The translations under genes and the position numbers were made by a program. The notes under the pieces were generated by a model. It ran no database searches. It saw nothing but the letters and a program-made list of their open reading frames with translations, and was not told where the DNA came from. Positions 7,610 to 16,747 of a DNA stretch of 64,000 bases are shown one piece after another. Within the stretch, counting starts at the first letter, position 1; each line of letters begins with the position of its first letter. The stretch is from Mucilaginibacter rubeus. GTDB lineage: Bacteria; Bacteroidota; Bacteroidia; Sphingobacteriales; Sphingobacteriaceae. The stretch lies in NCBI RefSeq assembly GCF_014643835.1, contig NZ_BMKD01000014.1, forward strand, positions 1-64,000, in the 5' to 3' direction.

Positions 7610-10120
7610 ATGAAACGTTTTTACATACTTATTGCATTATTCTGCTTCGCGTTATCGGCTCAGGCCCAGTTTGGTGTGGGCGGCGGCGGACCTACAACAA
7701 CAGGCAGAATATCAGGCACTATCATTGATTCGCTAACCAAAAAACCAATGGACTACGCCTCGGTTGGTTTATATCGCAGCGGGGGCAAATCGCCAATTAC
7801 CGGTGTTGTAACCGATGAAAAAGGTAACTTTAAATTGGACAATATAAAGCCGGGCGTATATAAGCTGGCTATCTCCTTTATAGGTTACCCAACTAAATAT
7901 ATTGACCAGGTAACCACTACCCCATCAAAACCAGATGCCAAGCTTGGTCAGGTACTGTTGGCCCCAAGCTCACACGCGCTTAAAGAAGTTTCCGTAGTTG
8001 GCCAGGCCGCATTAATCGAAAACAAGATCGATAAGATAGTTTATAACGCCGAAAAGGATCTTACATCGGTAGGCGGTAACGCTACCGATGTGTTACAGAA
8101 AGTGCCTTTGGTTGCTGTCGACCTTAACGGTAACGTATCTATTCGTGGTGACCAAAACGTACGCGTATTGATCAATGGCAAGCCATCCGGTGCTACATCT
8201 GCCAGCTTATCGGATGTATTGAAAACCATCCCCGCCGACCAGATCAAGAGTATCGAGGTGGTAACTTCACCATCTGCCAAATATGATGCAGAAGGTTCGG
8301 CCGGTATCTTGAACATCATTACCAAGCAAAAAAATGTTTCGGGTATCAGCGGTTCAATCAGCGGTGGTGTTGGTACACGTCAAAACAACGGCAACGCCAA
8401 TATCAACTATAACCACAACAGGTTTAGCTTATCGGCAAACGCCGGTGGTAACGCAACGTGGCCTCAAACCTCGCTTACCTCAAGCGATCAGAACTTTAAT
8501 TATAACGACCCTACCAAACACTATGAGCAAACATCTACCGGAACCAGCCGCGTTAAACGTCACGGCGTAATAGGTTCTGTTTCGGCTGGCTATGATTTTA
8601 ACGCGTACAACAACTTACGTACTTCTATCCGTTTAAATCAGGGTGGTTTTGATCCGCATTCGCTGTCAACCACAAATCAAACCTATTATTTTGATCACAC
8701 CAAAGATCAGTCTTACACTTCTGATGGTCGCGGTCACAATAGTTTTGGTGGCTTTGACTGGAACATTGATTACACGCACAAATTTAAAAAAGAAGGTCAT
8801 GAATTGGACCTGTCTGCACAATGGAGCCATAGCAAAATTGTTACCGATTATACTAACTTGTATTCGGCGGTGTTTGATTCCCTTCAAAACAATATTAACG
8901 GTAAAAACAACGAGTATACCATACAAGCCGACTATACTTTACCTGTAAGCAAACTGCTTAAGCTGGAAGCCGGCGGCAAAAACATCATCAGGAGGATAAA
9001 AAGTATTTCGGATTATTTTGTACCGGACGGAAACGGCGGTTTTGTATTCAGCGATCCAAACTCAAACAGGTATAATTATAATCAGACAGTTTGGGCCGGT
9101 TATACCGTATTAACTTTCTCTCTGCCTAAAGGCTACTCCATCATGACAGGTGCGAGGCTTGAAAATACGGATATTCACGGCGAGCCAATCAATAGTGCTC
9201 AAAATCTTAGCCCTTTTGATCAAAACTATAATACGTTTATACCAAGCTTAACTTTTCAAAAGGCGCTTACACCTACTCAAACTATCAAATTATCATATAG
9301 CAAGCGTATAACACGCCCAAGCTTACAGTTTTTGAACCCCTTTGTTAACAGGAGCAATATTACAGCGCAAACAGTTGGTAACCCCGACTTAGCGCCCGAA
9401 ATATCGCAAACAGTTGAATTGGGTTATAACACATTCATAAAATCGTCTGTGATCAACCTGTCGGCTTATTATAAGCATACATCAGGCCTAATTGAAGGTA
9501 TAGTTGAAAACCTGCCACCTAATGGTGATCAGAACGCTACTTTAACTACCTATCAAAACATTGGTGTAAATAACTCATATGGCGCAAGCTTTTTTGGTTC
9601 GGTAACCCCATTCAAGATCCTGACCATACGCGGACAAATCAACGCTTACACTTACAAACCAACCGCTATCGACCAGTTTACGCATCAACAAACACAAACC
9701 AATACTTATGTGCAGTACAACGCATTTTTAAGTGCTCAGCTTACACTGCCAAACAACTTTATAGCTGAGGCATTTGCTGTTGAAAATTCGGCACGCCGCA
9801 CCATTCAGGGCTCAAATCCATCGTTCAGCATTATGGGCTTTGGCTTTAAAAAACAGTTTATGCAAAAGAAACTTGCATTGGGTATTAATGCCATTGAGCC
9901 ATTCAATACTTACAAAAACTTTAATACCGACATAAAAACACCAACATTTACGCAAAGCAGCAAATTTGCGTTCCCATTCCGTTCGTTTGGTGTAACGTTT
10001 AGCTACAGCTTCGGTAAATTAAGCTTCAGCAACCCGCAACAGCAGAAAAAAGGCATCAACAATGATGACATGAAACAAGGCGACCAGGGTGCCGGCGGTT
10101 CACCTACAGGAGGCCGATAA
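7610..10120 (+). CDS. TonB-dependent receptor, outer-membrane beta-barrel 3 family
   Basis: An 836-residue outer-membrane protein: signal peptide (1-19, ending AQAQ), carboxypeptidase-regulatory-like domain (about 32-115, GRISGTIIDSLTKKPMDYAS), plug (about 130-230, with VRVLINGKPSG and SAKYDAEGSAGILNII), and a barrel of the OMP_b-brl_3 type. The C-terminus is a Gln/Gly-rich hydrophilic tail rather than the aromatic end usual for barrels. It has its own terminator. No SusD-like partner is adjacent, so a glycan role cannot be claimed; the ligand is unknown. Confidence 0.9.
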   Translation: MKRFYILIALFCFALSAQAQFGVGGGGPTTTGRISGTIIDSLTKKPMDYASVGLYRSGGKSPITGVVTDEKGNFKLDNIKPGVYKLAISFIGYPTKYIDQVTTTPSKPDAKLGQVLLAPSSHALKEVSVVGQAALIENKIDKIVYNAEKDLTSVGGNATDVLQKVPLVAVDLNGNVSIRGDQNVRVLINGKPSGATSASLSDVLKTIPADQIKSIEVVTSPSAKYDAEGSAGILNIITKQKNVSGISGSISGGVGTRQNNGNANINYNHNRFSLSANAGGNATWPQTSLTSSDQNFNYNDPTKHYEQTSTGTSRVKRHGVIGSVSAGYDFNAYNNLRTSIRLNQGGFDPHSLSTTNQTYYFDHTKDQSYTSDGRGHNSFGGFDWNIDYTHKFKKEGHELDLSAQWSHSKIVTDYTNLYSAVFDSLQNNINGKNNEYTIQADYTLPVSKLLKLEAGGKNIIRRIKSISDYFVPDGNGGFVFSDPNSNRYNYNQTVWAGYTVLTFSLPKGYSIMTGARLENTDIHGEPINSAQNLSPFDQNYNTFIPSLTFQKALTPTQTIKLSYSKRITRPSLQFLNPFVNRSNITAQTVGNPDLAPEISQTVELGYNTFIKSSVINLSAYYKHTSGLIEGIVENLPPNGDQNATLTTYQNIGVNNSYGASFFGSVTPFKILTIRGQINAYTYKPTAIDQFTHQQTQTNTYVQYNAFLSAQLTLPNNFIAEAFAVENSARRTIQGSNPSFSIMGFGFKKQFMQKKLALGINAIEPFNTYKNFNTDIKTPTFTQSSKFAFPFRSFGVTFSYSFGKLSFSNPQQQKKGINNDDMKQGDQGAGGSPTGGR

Positions 10121-10165
10121 TCTTTAAGAGTCAAGACTGTTAGAGTCAGGATATAAGAAAAAATT

Positions 10166-10204
10166 AAAGAGCCGGGAGCGTAAATGCTTCCGGCTCTTTT
10201 TCTG
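10166..10204 (+). terminator. Rho-independent terminator of the receptor gene
   Basis: A strong stem AAAGAGCCGGGAGC / GCTTCCGGCTCTTT with a short loop is followed by a T-run, about 45 bases after the receptor stop codon. Confidence 0.85.
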
Positions 10205-10316
10205 AACCAGGATTGTCTGAACTCGAATTTGTTGAATTCATTGAATTGACAGAATTTTAAAATTCGATAAATTCTTAAAATTCGTTTAATTCGAGTTCAG
10301 ACAAAATCCCGGTTCT
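10204..10316. repeat. Palindromic repeat family D with GAATT-rich centre
   Basis: The outer arms GAACCAGGATTGTCTGAACT and AGTTCAGACAAAATCCCGGTTC pair, and the AT-rich interior is built from repeated GAATT/AATTC blocks. It reaches the stop codon of the MutS-like gene. A second copy is at 22487-22608. Confidence 0.75.
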
Positions 10317-12123
10317 ATTCTGCGTCCACCTCAATCCCTATCTGTTTAAGCAATAGCGAGGCGTTAAAAGTTTTGCATTCACCGTGCTTGATCTTGTAAT
10401 CAAACAGCATTTCGCCGTTCACTACCTGGATATCAAAATAAAAATTACGTACGTAATCAGGATATTTGGTTTCGAGATGGGCTATCTGTAAATCGTGAGT
10501 GGCTACCATACCCACCGCATTTTTGTGGATGAGCTGCTCGATAACCGCTTTTGAGCCGAGGTATTTATCAACCGAATTGGTACCGCGCAGCATTTCATCA
10601 ATCAGGAAAAACACTTTAGGCTCATTTTCAACCGCGGCCAGCAGCATCTGCAGGCGGTCAAGCTCGGCCTTAAAGGTTGAGGTGCTTTCATTGAGCGAAT
10701 CTTTGATGCGCATATAACTGATCATGGTGATCACCGATACCTGCATACTTTGGGCGCAAACAGGGGCACCGCTTAAGGCCAGCACGGTATTAATGCCCAC
10801 GGTACGCAAAAAGGTGCTCTTACCGGCCATGTTTGATCCGGTGATGATATCAACCTTAAAGGTGTTATCCAGTTCGTAATCATTTTCTATACGTTTGGTG
10901 GCGTCAATAAGCGGGTGGGCAATGGCTTTAGCTGTAAGGGTATAGCCCGGCCTGTCGTCAATAACAGGAAAACTCCAATCCGGATAGTTTACGGCCAAAC
11001 CGGCCAGGCTTAACAGCGATTCAAATTCAGCAATGACATCAAAAGCGGCTTCAAGGCTGTCCTGGTTTTGACGTTTCCAGTTTTCAATGGCGATGATCTG
11101 GCGGATATCCCATAAGAAAAACAGGTTGAGCACAAAGCCGATTAACAGGTTAAGATGATAATTAAGCTTATTGATCAACTCCCCCAGTTCTTTTATTTTG
11201 GCCGATGTCTTGTCTGTTTTTAGCTGTTGCGCCAGGGTGTTGCTATAACCGGCCTGCCATTGCTGGTCTTCAATGCACTTAAATACATTTGCATAGTTGG
11301 ATAAAGTATCACCTATTTTACCGGCAATAAGATCGGCTTTGCTGATGTAGGCTGCTTTTGAAAACACCACCCCCATATTAAACAAGCCAACCACGATGGC
11401 CGCAAGCTTCACCGGCGAATAAAAATAAGCGACAACCAACAACGCCGTAAACAAGTAAGGCGCTATTTTGGTATAAGCGGCAAGCCATTTTTCGCCTGGC
11501 ATATCGAGCGGAATGTGCAGGTATTTGAAAAGGTTTTTAAGCTGGTTCACGTCCTGCTTTATGGCGAAAATGAGCCGTGTTTGCAGATCGAGCTTCCAGC
11601 TGTGCTTAGCGGCTATTTCTTTAACGGCTTCCTGCCGCTGTAATACGGTTTGCTTGCTTGCCGGGGCATTGAGCCAACCTGCCAGTTTATTATTTCCCGG
11701 GGTAGTAGCTGCACGGTTGATGAGCTGGTATAACGATGCATTACCGTAAATATCCAGGTCGGAAGTGTAGAAGTGTTTGTCGTTAGCGTAGCGCGCGCCA
11801 TCGTTGTAGATAGTTCCGTGGGTTTGGATACTAACTATCTCGTTTTCATTTACCTGCTGCAGATCGTCATAATACTGTTTCTGCTTTTCAAACGCACTTT
11901 GTCGCGCTACCAGCCAGGCAAAGGCAAAAACCAGCAATACAAAGGCTATGGCGATAATACTAAAATTATCGAAGTGAATGGCAAAGGCTATAGTTACAGC
12001 CACCATGGCAAAAATGCCGAGCCTCAGCAGTGAATAGGTATTGGCAAGCTTTTTATATTTGGCCGCTTCTGCAGCGGCGAGGCTTGCTCTTTGAGTATAA
12101 TCGTTTATAATTGTTTGTTCCAT
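10315..12123 (-). CDS. MutS-related ATPase with N-terminal membrane segments
   Basis: A 602-residue protein whose C-terminal third is a MutS-type ABC ATPase: Walker A GSNMAGKSTFLRT (about residues 427-440), Walker B FLIDEMLRGTNS, and the switch ATHDLQIAH. The mismatch-recognition and connector domains of MutS are missing. Instead the N-terminus has two hydrophobic segments (about 33-75), and another hydrophobic pair lies near residues 220-255, so it is probably inner-membrane bound. Such proteins are labelled DNA mismatch repair protein MutS in Bacteroidota, but sequence gives no reason to assume mismatch repair. Divergent from rlmH. Confidence 0.82.
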   Translation of the reverse strand: MEQTIINDYTQRASLAAAEAAKYKKLANTYSLLRLGIFAMVAVTIAFAIHFDNFSIIAIAFVLLVFAFAWLVARQSAFEKQKQYYDDLQQVNENEIVSIQTHGTIYNDGARYANDKHFYTSDLDIYGNASLYQLINRAATTPGNNKLAGWLNAPASKQTVLQRQEAVKEIAAKHSWKLDLQTRLIFAIKQDVNQLKNLFKYLHIPLDMPGEKWLAAYTKIAPYLFTALLVVAYFYSPVKLAAIVVGLFNMGVVFSKAAYISKADLIAGKIGDTLSNYANVFKCIEDQQWQAGYSNTLAQQLKTDKTSAKIKELGELINKLNYHLNLLIGFVLNLFFLWDIRQIIAIENWKRQNQDSLEAAFDVIAEFESLLSLAGLAVNYPDWSFPVIDDRPGYTLTAKAIAHPLIDATKRIENDYELDNTFKVDIITGSNMAGKSTFLRTVGINTVLALSGAPVCAQSMQVSVITMISYMRIKDSLNESTSTFKAELDRLQMLLAAVENEPKVFFLIDEMLRGTNSVDKYLGSKAVIEQLIHKNAVGMVATHDLQIAHLETKYPDYVRNFYFDIQVVNGEMLFDYKIKHGECKTFNASLLLKQIGIEVDAE

Positions 12124-12186
12124 TTGCAGATAAATTCAACCAAAATAAACACATATATTTTAAATAAACGTTTATTTGTTGCAGAT

Positions 12187-12660
12187 ATGAAGATCACGTT
12201 CCTTACCGTTGGAAAAACAGAGGATGCCTATTTAAAGGAAGGCATTGATAAATATGTAAAACGGCTAAAACACTATACCAAACTGGAGCTTGCCGAAATC
12301 CCCGAGTTGAAGAACACCAAAGCGCTGAGCCCCGAGCAGCAAAAGGCCAAAGAAGCCGAGTTGATCCTCAAGAAAATCACCCCGCTTGATTTTGTGATCC
12401 TGATGGATGAGAAAGGTTCTGAATTTACCTCAACCCAGTTTGCAGCTTATATCAATAAAAAAGAAGTTACCACATCTGCCAATTTAATATTCATCATAGG
12501 CGGGCCTTATGGCTTTGATACCTCCGTTTACCAGCGGGCTAACGACAAGATCTCTCTTTCGCGCATGACATTTTCGCACCAGATGGTACGCCTGTTTTTT
12601 GTGGAGCAACTGTACAGGGCATATACCATTATGAAGGGAGAGCCTTATCATCATGAATAA
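12187..12660 (+). CDS. rlmH: 23S rRNA (pseudouridine1915-N3)-methyltransferase
   Basis: A SPOUT methyltransferase of 157 residues that modifies pseudouridine 1915 in helix 69 of 23S rRNA. The start MKITFLTVGKTEDAYL at 12187 matches the family; an upstream ATG at 12091 would add 32 residues antisense to the neighbouring gene. The knot region shows IFIIGGPYGFDTSVYQRA and the C-terminal LSRMTFSHQMVRLFFVEQLYRA, both diagnostic. Monocistronic. Confidence 0.95.
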   Translation: MKITFLTVGKTEDAYLKEGIDKYVKRLKHYTKLELAEIPELKNTKALSPEQQKAKEAELILKKITPLDFVILMDEKGSEFTSTQFAAYINKKEVTTSANLIFIIGGPYGFDTSVYQRANDKISLSRMTFSHQMVRLFFVEQLYRAYTIMKGEPYHHE

Positions 12661-12662
12661 TC

Positions 12663-12800
12663 CGAACCATGATTTTTAGGATTTAAGGATTGCCCTGATG
12701 ATTGATCAAATAAACAGATACGGAGCGGGATTATGACCACAACGATGTTACAGCAAATGCTTATTTCAGGAAATCCTAAAATCATGCGAATCAAGGTTTT
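12663..12800. repeat. Imperfect palindromic repeat
   Basis: CGAACCATGATTTTTAGGAT at the left end is mirrored by AAATCCTAAAATCATGCG and an imperfect outer arm on the right. It fills the gap between rlmH and the cation efflux gene. Confidence 0.65.
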
Positions 12801-12816
12801 TACCTACCTTTGTTAA

Positions 12817-13755
12817 ATGTCAGCAGGTCACGATCATTCACACTCACATTCGCACGGGCACCATCATCACGACCATGCCCCTAAGCTTGATCATTTAAAT
12901 TCGGCTTTTATTTGGGGCATAGTGCTTAACTCGGTGTTTGTGGTGGTTGAGGCTATTACAGGTTTTATTACACACTCGTTGTCCCTGTTAACCGACGCCG
13001 GCCATAACCTGAGCGATGTGGCCTCCCTCGCGTTAGCCTTGCTTGCTTTTAAACTCACCAAAGTAAGCGCTAACAGTAAGTATACCTACGGCTATAAGCG
13101 GTCGACCATCATCGTATCTTTTTTTAACGCGGTAATATTATTTGCGGCCGTTGGTTTTATTATTTATGAGGCTATTACGCGCTTCATGAACCCCGAAATA
13201 GTATCGGGCGGCACCATGGCCTGGGTTGCTTTTATAGGCATTGGCATTAACGCTTTTACAGCGTGGCTGTTTGTTAAAGATAAAGATACCGACCTCAATA
13301 TTAAAGGCGCTTACCTGCACATGGCTGTTGATGCCATAGTATCCTTTGGTGTGGTGATATCTGGTATTATCATATACTTTACCAAACTGTACTGGATTGA
13401 CAGCACAGTGAGCCTGATAATAGGTTTTGTGATATTACGCGGCACCTGGAGCTTGCTTACAGCCAGCCTGCGTTTGGAAATGGACGGCGTACCTGCCGAA
13501 ATGGACCTTGACAAGATCAAAGCCGAACTTAAAAAAGCCAAAGGTGTGGTTGATGTTCACCACATGCACGTTTGGGCACTCAGCACCACCGAAAACGCAC
13601 TTACTGCCCACCTGGTGATCAAGCCTGAAGCCATGGCCGATTTTGATAATATCAAGCATGACCTTCGCCACCGACTGGAACATCTTGATATCAGCCACAG
13701 CACTTTTGAACCCGAATTTTCGGAAGAAGGGTGCAAGCAGCCGGAGTGTTTGTAG
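12817..13755 (+). CDS. Cation diffusion facilitator (CzcD/ZitB type)
   Basis: A 312-residue inner-membrane divalent-metal/proton antiporter. The N-terminus is a His-rich metal-binding tail (residues 4-22). Six membrane segments follow, with the metal-site motifs LLTDAGHNLSDV (TM2) and LHMAVDAIVSFG (TM5), then a cytoplasmic ferredoxin-like domain (about 215-300, VDVHHMHVWALS). The paired HD/DD motifs point to zinc as the likeliest substrate. The product ends in a Cys-containing tail (CKQPECL). No regulator is adjacent. Confidence 0.92.
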   Translation: MSAGHDHSHSHSHGHHHHDHAPKLDHLNSAFIWGIVLNSVFVVVEAITGFITHSLSLLTDAGHNLSDVASLALALLAFKLTKVSANSKYTYGYKRSTIIVSFFNAVILFAAVGFIIYEAITRFMNPEIVSGGTMAWVAFIGIGINAFTAWLFVKDKDTDLNIKGAYLHMAVDAIVSFGVVISGIIIYFTKLYWIDSTVSLIIGFVILRGTWSLLTASLRLEMDGVPAEMDLDKIKAELKKAKGVVDVHHMHVWALSTTENALTAHLVIKPEAMADFDNIKHDLRHRLEHLDISHSTFEPEFSEEGCKQPECL

Positions 13756-13821
13756 GCTGCTTCTTCATATTTCATAAAACCCCTCAGTTTTCTTATTTTT
13801 GAGGTAAACAATTACCTTAAC

Positions 13822-14103
13822 ATGAGCAAAGCCCAAACCTTAAAAGTACTATCCGTTATCACTTTTCTTGAAATCGTCGGAATGATGGCATGGCCGGTTA
13901 TATTAGGCTGGGGGCAGCTTATGAGCTCGGCGGGACTGCTGCTTTCCGTAATATTCGTTTTTCCGCTTATCTACTATGTGGTTTTTATCATATTCCTGTC
14001 CCGCTATGCGCAGAGAGATGTGCAGGATCAGAACATCGGGCTTGTGATATTTTTAAATGTGCTGCCTGTTATTGTGCTGCTTTATGTTTTGGATGTGTTT
14101 TGA
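13822..14103 (+). CDS. Small membrane protein of unknown function
   Basis: 93 residues with three predicted membrane helices (about 8-28, 33-57 and 72-92) joined by a short charged loop (RYAQRDVQDQN). No family is recognised. The start is 66 bases after the cation efflux gene in the same direction, so they could be cotranscribed. The hydrophobic pattern and the clean end before the next gene support it being real. Confidence 0.65.
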   Translation: MSKAQTLKVLSVITFLEIVGMMAWPVILGWGQLMSSAGLLLSVIFVFPLIYYVVFIIFLSRYAQRDVQDQNIGLVIFLNVLPVIVLLYVLDVF

Positions 14104-14167
14104 TTGAAACAACTTATAAACGTTTTAAATAATTCTTACTACCTTGAAAGCGATTATTTAACCTGTC

Positions 14168-14575
14168 ATGAAATCAACCCGAAGAAAATTCATAACCACA
14201 ACAGCGGCACTGGCTGCAGGTACAGTTACAGCATCGGCAATATCGCTGAAAGAGCAAAAAGAAGAATGGCCAATAGTTCACCATGTGTTTTTCTGGCTTA
14301 AAAATCCGGGATCAACAGAAGACCGTGATAAATTGGTAGCCGGAGTTAAAACCCTTGCCAAAATTGAAACCATACGCAAACTTCGCGTAGGTATCGTAGC
14401 CAGTACCGAAAAACGCGACGTAGTAGATAACTCCTGGGCGGTGTCCGAACTGATGTTTTTCAGCGATCTGGCCGGACAAGCCACTTATCAAACCCATCCT
14501 ATCCACCTGGAGTTTATTAAAAACTGCAGCCATCTTTGGGAAAAGGTTATTGTTTATGATGCGATGGATGTATAG
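14168..14575 (+). CDS. Dabb (stress-responsive alpha/beta barrel) domain protein with Tat-like leader
   Basis: 135 residues. The N-terminus MKSTRRKFITTTAALAAG carries a twin-arginine motif and a hydrophobic segment, indicating Tat export. The rest is one Dabb domain, with the typical WPIVHHVFFWLKNPGS opening and a final HLWEKVIVYDAMDV. Dabb proteins form dimeric ferredoxin-like barrels; the ligand or reaction is unknown here. Export of a single Dabb domain is common in Bacteroidota. Confidence 0.8.
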   Translation: MKSTRRKFITTTAALAAGTVTASAISLKEQKEEWPIVHHVFFWLKNPGSTEDRDKLVAGVKTLAKIETIRKLRVGIVASTEKRDVVDNSWAVSELMFFSDLAGQATYQTHPIHLEFIKNCSHLWEKVIVYDAMDV

Positions 14576-14662
14576 CTTTTAACAAAAGCTTAATCAGATT
14601 CCTGCAAACCAATCATTTATGTTTGAGTTAATTAATACAAGTTAACCAAAACACTAAATGAT

Positions 14663-15382
14663 ATGAAAGTTAAACACCTGGCTATTTGCCTTGCTATTTC
14701 AAGCTTCACATTACATTTAAGCGCCACCGCTAATGCAAAAAGCGGAGGCGCCTATCACAAACCAGCAAAGGCTGCTCCTGCCGTTGAAGGATGGTATTTC
14801 AGGGCTGTAAGTGGCTATCCTGCTGCCATTGCCTTTGAACCCGTAGTATTATTTAAAAACGGCGAATACTTTGACGTTGGTGATGAGCCAATTGAAACGC
14901 TGGATGTAACAGCCGCTAAAAGCAGCCGCCCTAAAGCCTGGGGAACCTGGAAAAAAACGGGCGCAACCTTTTATCTTACTAATAACGAAGGAAAAACCTA
15001 TGATTATAAGTTGGGTGAAGGCAATTGGTTCCCGGCCTATCCGTATACAGGCAGTATTAAGCTAAAAAAAGGATATGAAAAAGTAAGCGGCGGCGATTAT
15101 GGCAACGGCACAAATGCCCTGGTAATCAAAAAGATCAATTTTATTGATGATACTCATTTTACTGAAGGATCAAACGGCGGAATCATGACACCTGCTGCCA
15201 GCGCCTGGAAAAAAACCGGAGGCAAAGGCGGCACCTACAAAATTTACGGCAACACCATCGAACTGAATTATGGCAGCAAGGTGATCAAAAAATCATTTGC
15301 CTTAGGTGCTTCGGGTTCACCTGCACACGCAACAAATACAATGATCTTTATTGGGGGCGATGCTTATACTGATACCGAGTAA
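14663..15382 (+). CDS. Secreted protein of unknown function
   Basis: 239 residues with a signal peptide (1-25, cleavage near ANA-KS). The mature part is beta-rich with two similar parts: WGTWKKTGATFYLTNNEGK in the first half and SAWKKTGGKGGTYKIYGNT in the second, followed by a conserved-looking LNYGSKVIKKSFALG segment. The repeated W-KKTG pattern suggests a duplicated lipocalin-like or beta-sandwich unit (inference). No family recognised. Confidence 0.7.
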   Translation: MKVKHLAICLAISSFTLHLSATANAKSGGAYHKPAKAAPAVEGWYFRAVSGYPAAIAFEPVVLFKNGEYFDVGDEPIETLDVTAAKSSRPKAWGTWKKTGATFYLTNNEGKTYDYKLGEGNWFPAYPYTGSIKLKKGYEKVSGGDYGNGTNALVIKKINFIDDTHFTEGSNGGIMTPAASAWKKTGGKGGTYKIYGNTIELNYGSKVIKKSFALGASGSPAHATNTMIFIGGDAYTDTE

Positions 15383-15423
15383 TGCTCTTAAATACCCGTA
15401 TGTTCTTATAATATCATAAAGAA

Positions 15424-15570
15424 GATGTCATTTCGACGAACCGGCCGGGGAACAAACGGGATGGGTGAGGAGAAATCTTCTACGACATAAAATCAACGTT
15501 TTACAGGGCGTATAAGATTTCTCGGCCTTGCCTTCACAATTTCCATCCTTCCAGGCTTCGAAATGACATC
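15424..15570. repeat. Palindromic intergenic repeat (GTCATTTCGA family)
   Basis: GATGTCATTTCGACGAA at the left end is complementary to TTCGAAATGACATC at the right end, and inner arms GAGAAATCTTCTA / TATAAGATTTCTC also pair. It separates the secreted protein from the convergent DUF5606 gene. Confidence 0.7.
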
Positions 15571-15607
15571 ATTTAAAGCACGCAGGACGATGGGAATCGC
15601 TATAACT

Positions 15608-15635
15608 AAAAAAAGCCGATTATTCGGCTTTTTTT
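15608..15635 (-). terminator. Terminator whose loop contains the DUF5606 stop codon
   Basis: On the minus strand the last codons and the stop form AAAAAAGCCGA-ATAA-TCGGCTTTTTTT: stem arms of A/GCCGA and TCGGC/T with the TAA stop (15620-15622) inside the four-base loop. The flanking A and T runs make it a plausible terminator in both directions. Confidence 0.8.
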
Positions 15636-16126
15636 GTGGCTTTTTTAGCTTTTGCTTTTGGTGCTGCTGGCTCAGCTTCCGGTTCAGCAGTTACTGCTTC
15701 GGCAACCGGTTCTTCTGCAACCGGGGCGGGTGCCTGGGTTGGATCGGCCTCTTCAAAAATTGGAAGGGGCTTTAATATCTGGAACCAGGATATTACCTTT
15801 TTAATGTCTGATGAGTAAACTTTTTCTTCATCATGATCTGGCGCTACTTCATAAAAGAAGGTACGCAACGCTTTACCGTCGGCTTTAACGTCAGGTATGT
15901 TTGATGCTGACTTCATGCGCTCAAGCACATCAGTTAACCTGATATCATCCTCAACACCAAAAATGGTGATCTCACTTAAAGCAGCTAATTTGGCTGTAGA
16001 AAGGTTGGCTATCAGTTTTGTTTTCTGTGCATCTAAACTTTCCAGCACATAGCCGGTTTTATTTTGTGCCAAAGCTTTCCATAAACCCGGTTTTCCTGAT
16101 ACCGATACAATTCCCTGTAAATTCAT
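15620..16126 (-). CDS. DUF5606 domain protein
   Basis: 168 residues. The N-terminal 120 form a DUF5606 domain (NLQGIVSVSGKPGLWKALAQ; AALSEITIFGVEDDIRL; FFYEVAPDHDEEKVYSSDIK). The C-terminal 45 are an Ala/Pro/Glu stretch ending in a Lys/Ala tail. The family is nearly restricted to Bacteroidota; its role is unknown, although the basic tail suggests nucleic-acid or ribosome contact (inference). Upstream, 80 bases away, lies the cyclophilin gene in the same direction. Confidence 0.85.
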   Translation of the reverse strand: MNLQGIVSVSGKPGLWKALAQNKTGYVLESLDAQKTKLIANLSTAKLAALSEITIFGVEDDIRLTDVLERMKSASNIPDVKADGKALRTFFYEVAPDHDEEKVYSSDIKKVISWFQILKPLPIFEEADPTQAPAPVAEEPVAEAVTAEPEAEPAAPKAKAKKATKKAE

Positions 16127-16205
16127 ATATTTTTTGTTAGTAGGATTGATGAGGCGAATGATTTACGTAATAACAGGTAAATCACCCGCCCTATCAACTA
16201 TTCAC

Positions 16206-16643
16206 TTAATCCTCTATAACTTCGATTCCTAAAATTTTATCTCCCTGGCGAATAGCGTCAACAACGTCAACATTTTCAATCACTTTACCAAAAACGGTAT
16301 GGTTACGGTCAAGGTGGGCAGTGTTTGTGCGGTTGTGGCAAATGAAAAACTGTGAGCCACCAGTGTTGCGGCCTGCATGTGCCATTGAAAGCACACCACG
16401 GTCATGGTATTGGTTGTTGCCGGTAAGCTCGCAATCAATTTTGTAGCCTGGGCCACCAGCACCGGTACCGGTTGGATCGCCGCCCTGAATCATAAAATTA
16501 GGGATAACACGGTGAAATATCACGTTATCATAAAAGTTTGATTTTGCTAATTTTTTAAAGTTAGCAACGGTATTAGGGGCATCCTGATCGTAAAACTCTA
16601 CGGTCATGTCGCCTTTTTCGGTTTTGATTATTGCTTTGCTCAT
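16206..16643 (-). CDS. Cyclophilin-type peptidyl-prolyl isomerase
   Basis: 145 residues, cytoplasmic (no signal peptide). Active-site signatures are present: FHRVIPNFMIQGGDPTGTG (catalytic Arg and Phe/Met/Gln) and GVLSMAHAGRNTGGSQFFIC, and the C-terminal HTVFGKVIENVDVVDAI. It is a typical short bacterial PpiB. It may be cotranscribed with the DUF5606 gene. Confidence 0.93.
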   Translation of the reverse strand: MSKAIIKTEKGDMTVEFYDQDAPNTVANFKKLAKSNFYDNVIFHRVIPNFMIQGGDPTGTGAGGPGYKIDCELTGNNQYHDRGVLSMAHAGRNTGGSQFFICHNRTNTAHLDRNHTVFGKVIENVDVVDAIRQGDKILGIEVIED

Positions 16644-16695
16644 GTTTTTGTTTTTTAGAAAACAGTTGGCAAAGGTAATAAAATTGAGGATTAAA

Positions 16696-16733
16696 GAAAA
16701 AGGTTAAAGGCGAAAGGTTAAAGGTGAAAGGTT
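16696..16733. repeat. Simple repeat of the CCTTT(T/A)ACCTTTCGCC type
   Basis: On the plus strand AGGTTAAAGGCGAAAGGTTA and AAGGTGAAAGG follow each other in a 12-15-base tandem pattern. Related tracts occur at 17463-17498, 33302-33335 and 33454-33484. Confidence 0.6.
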
Positions 16734-16747
16734 TGAATATTTATTAA

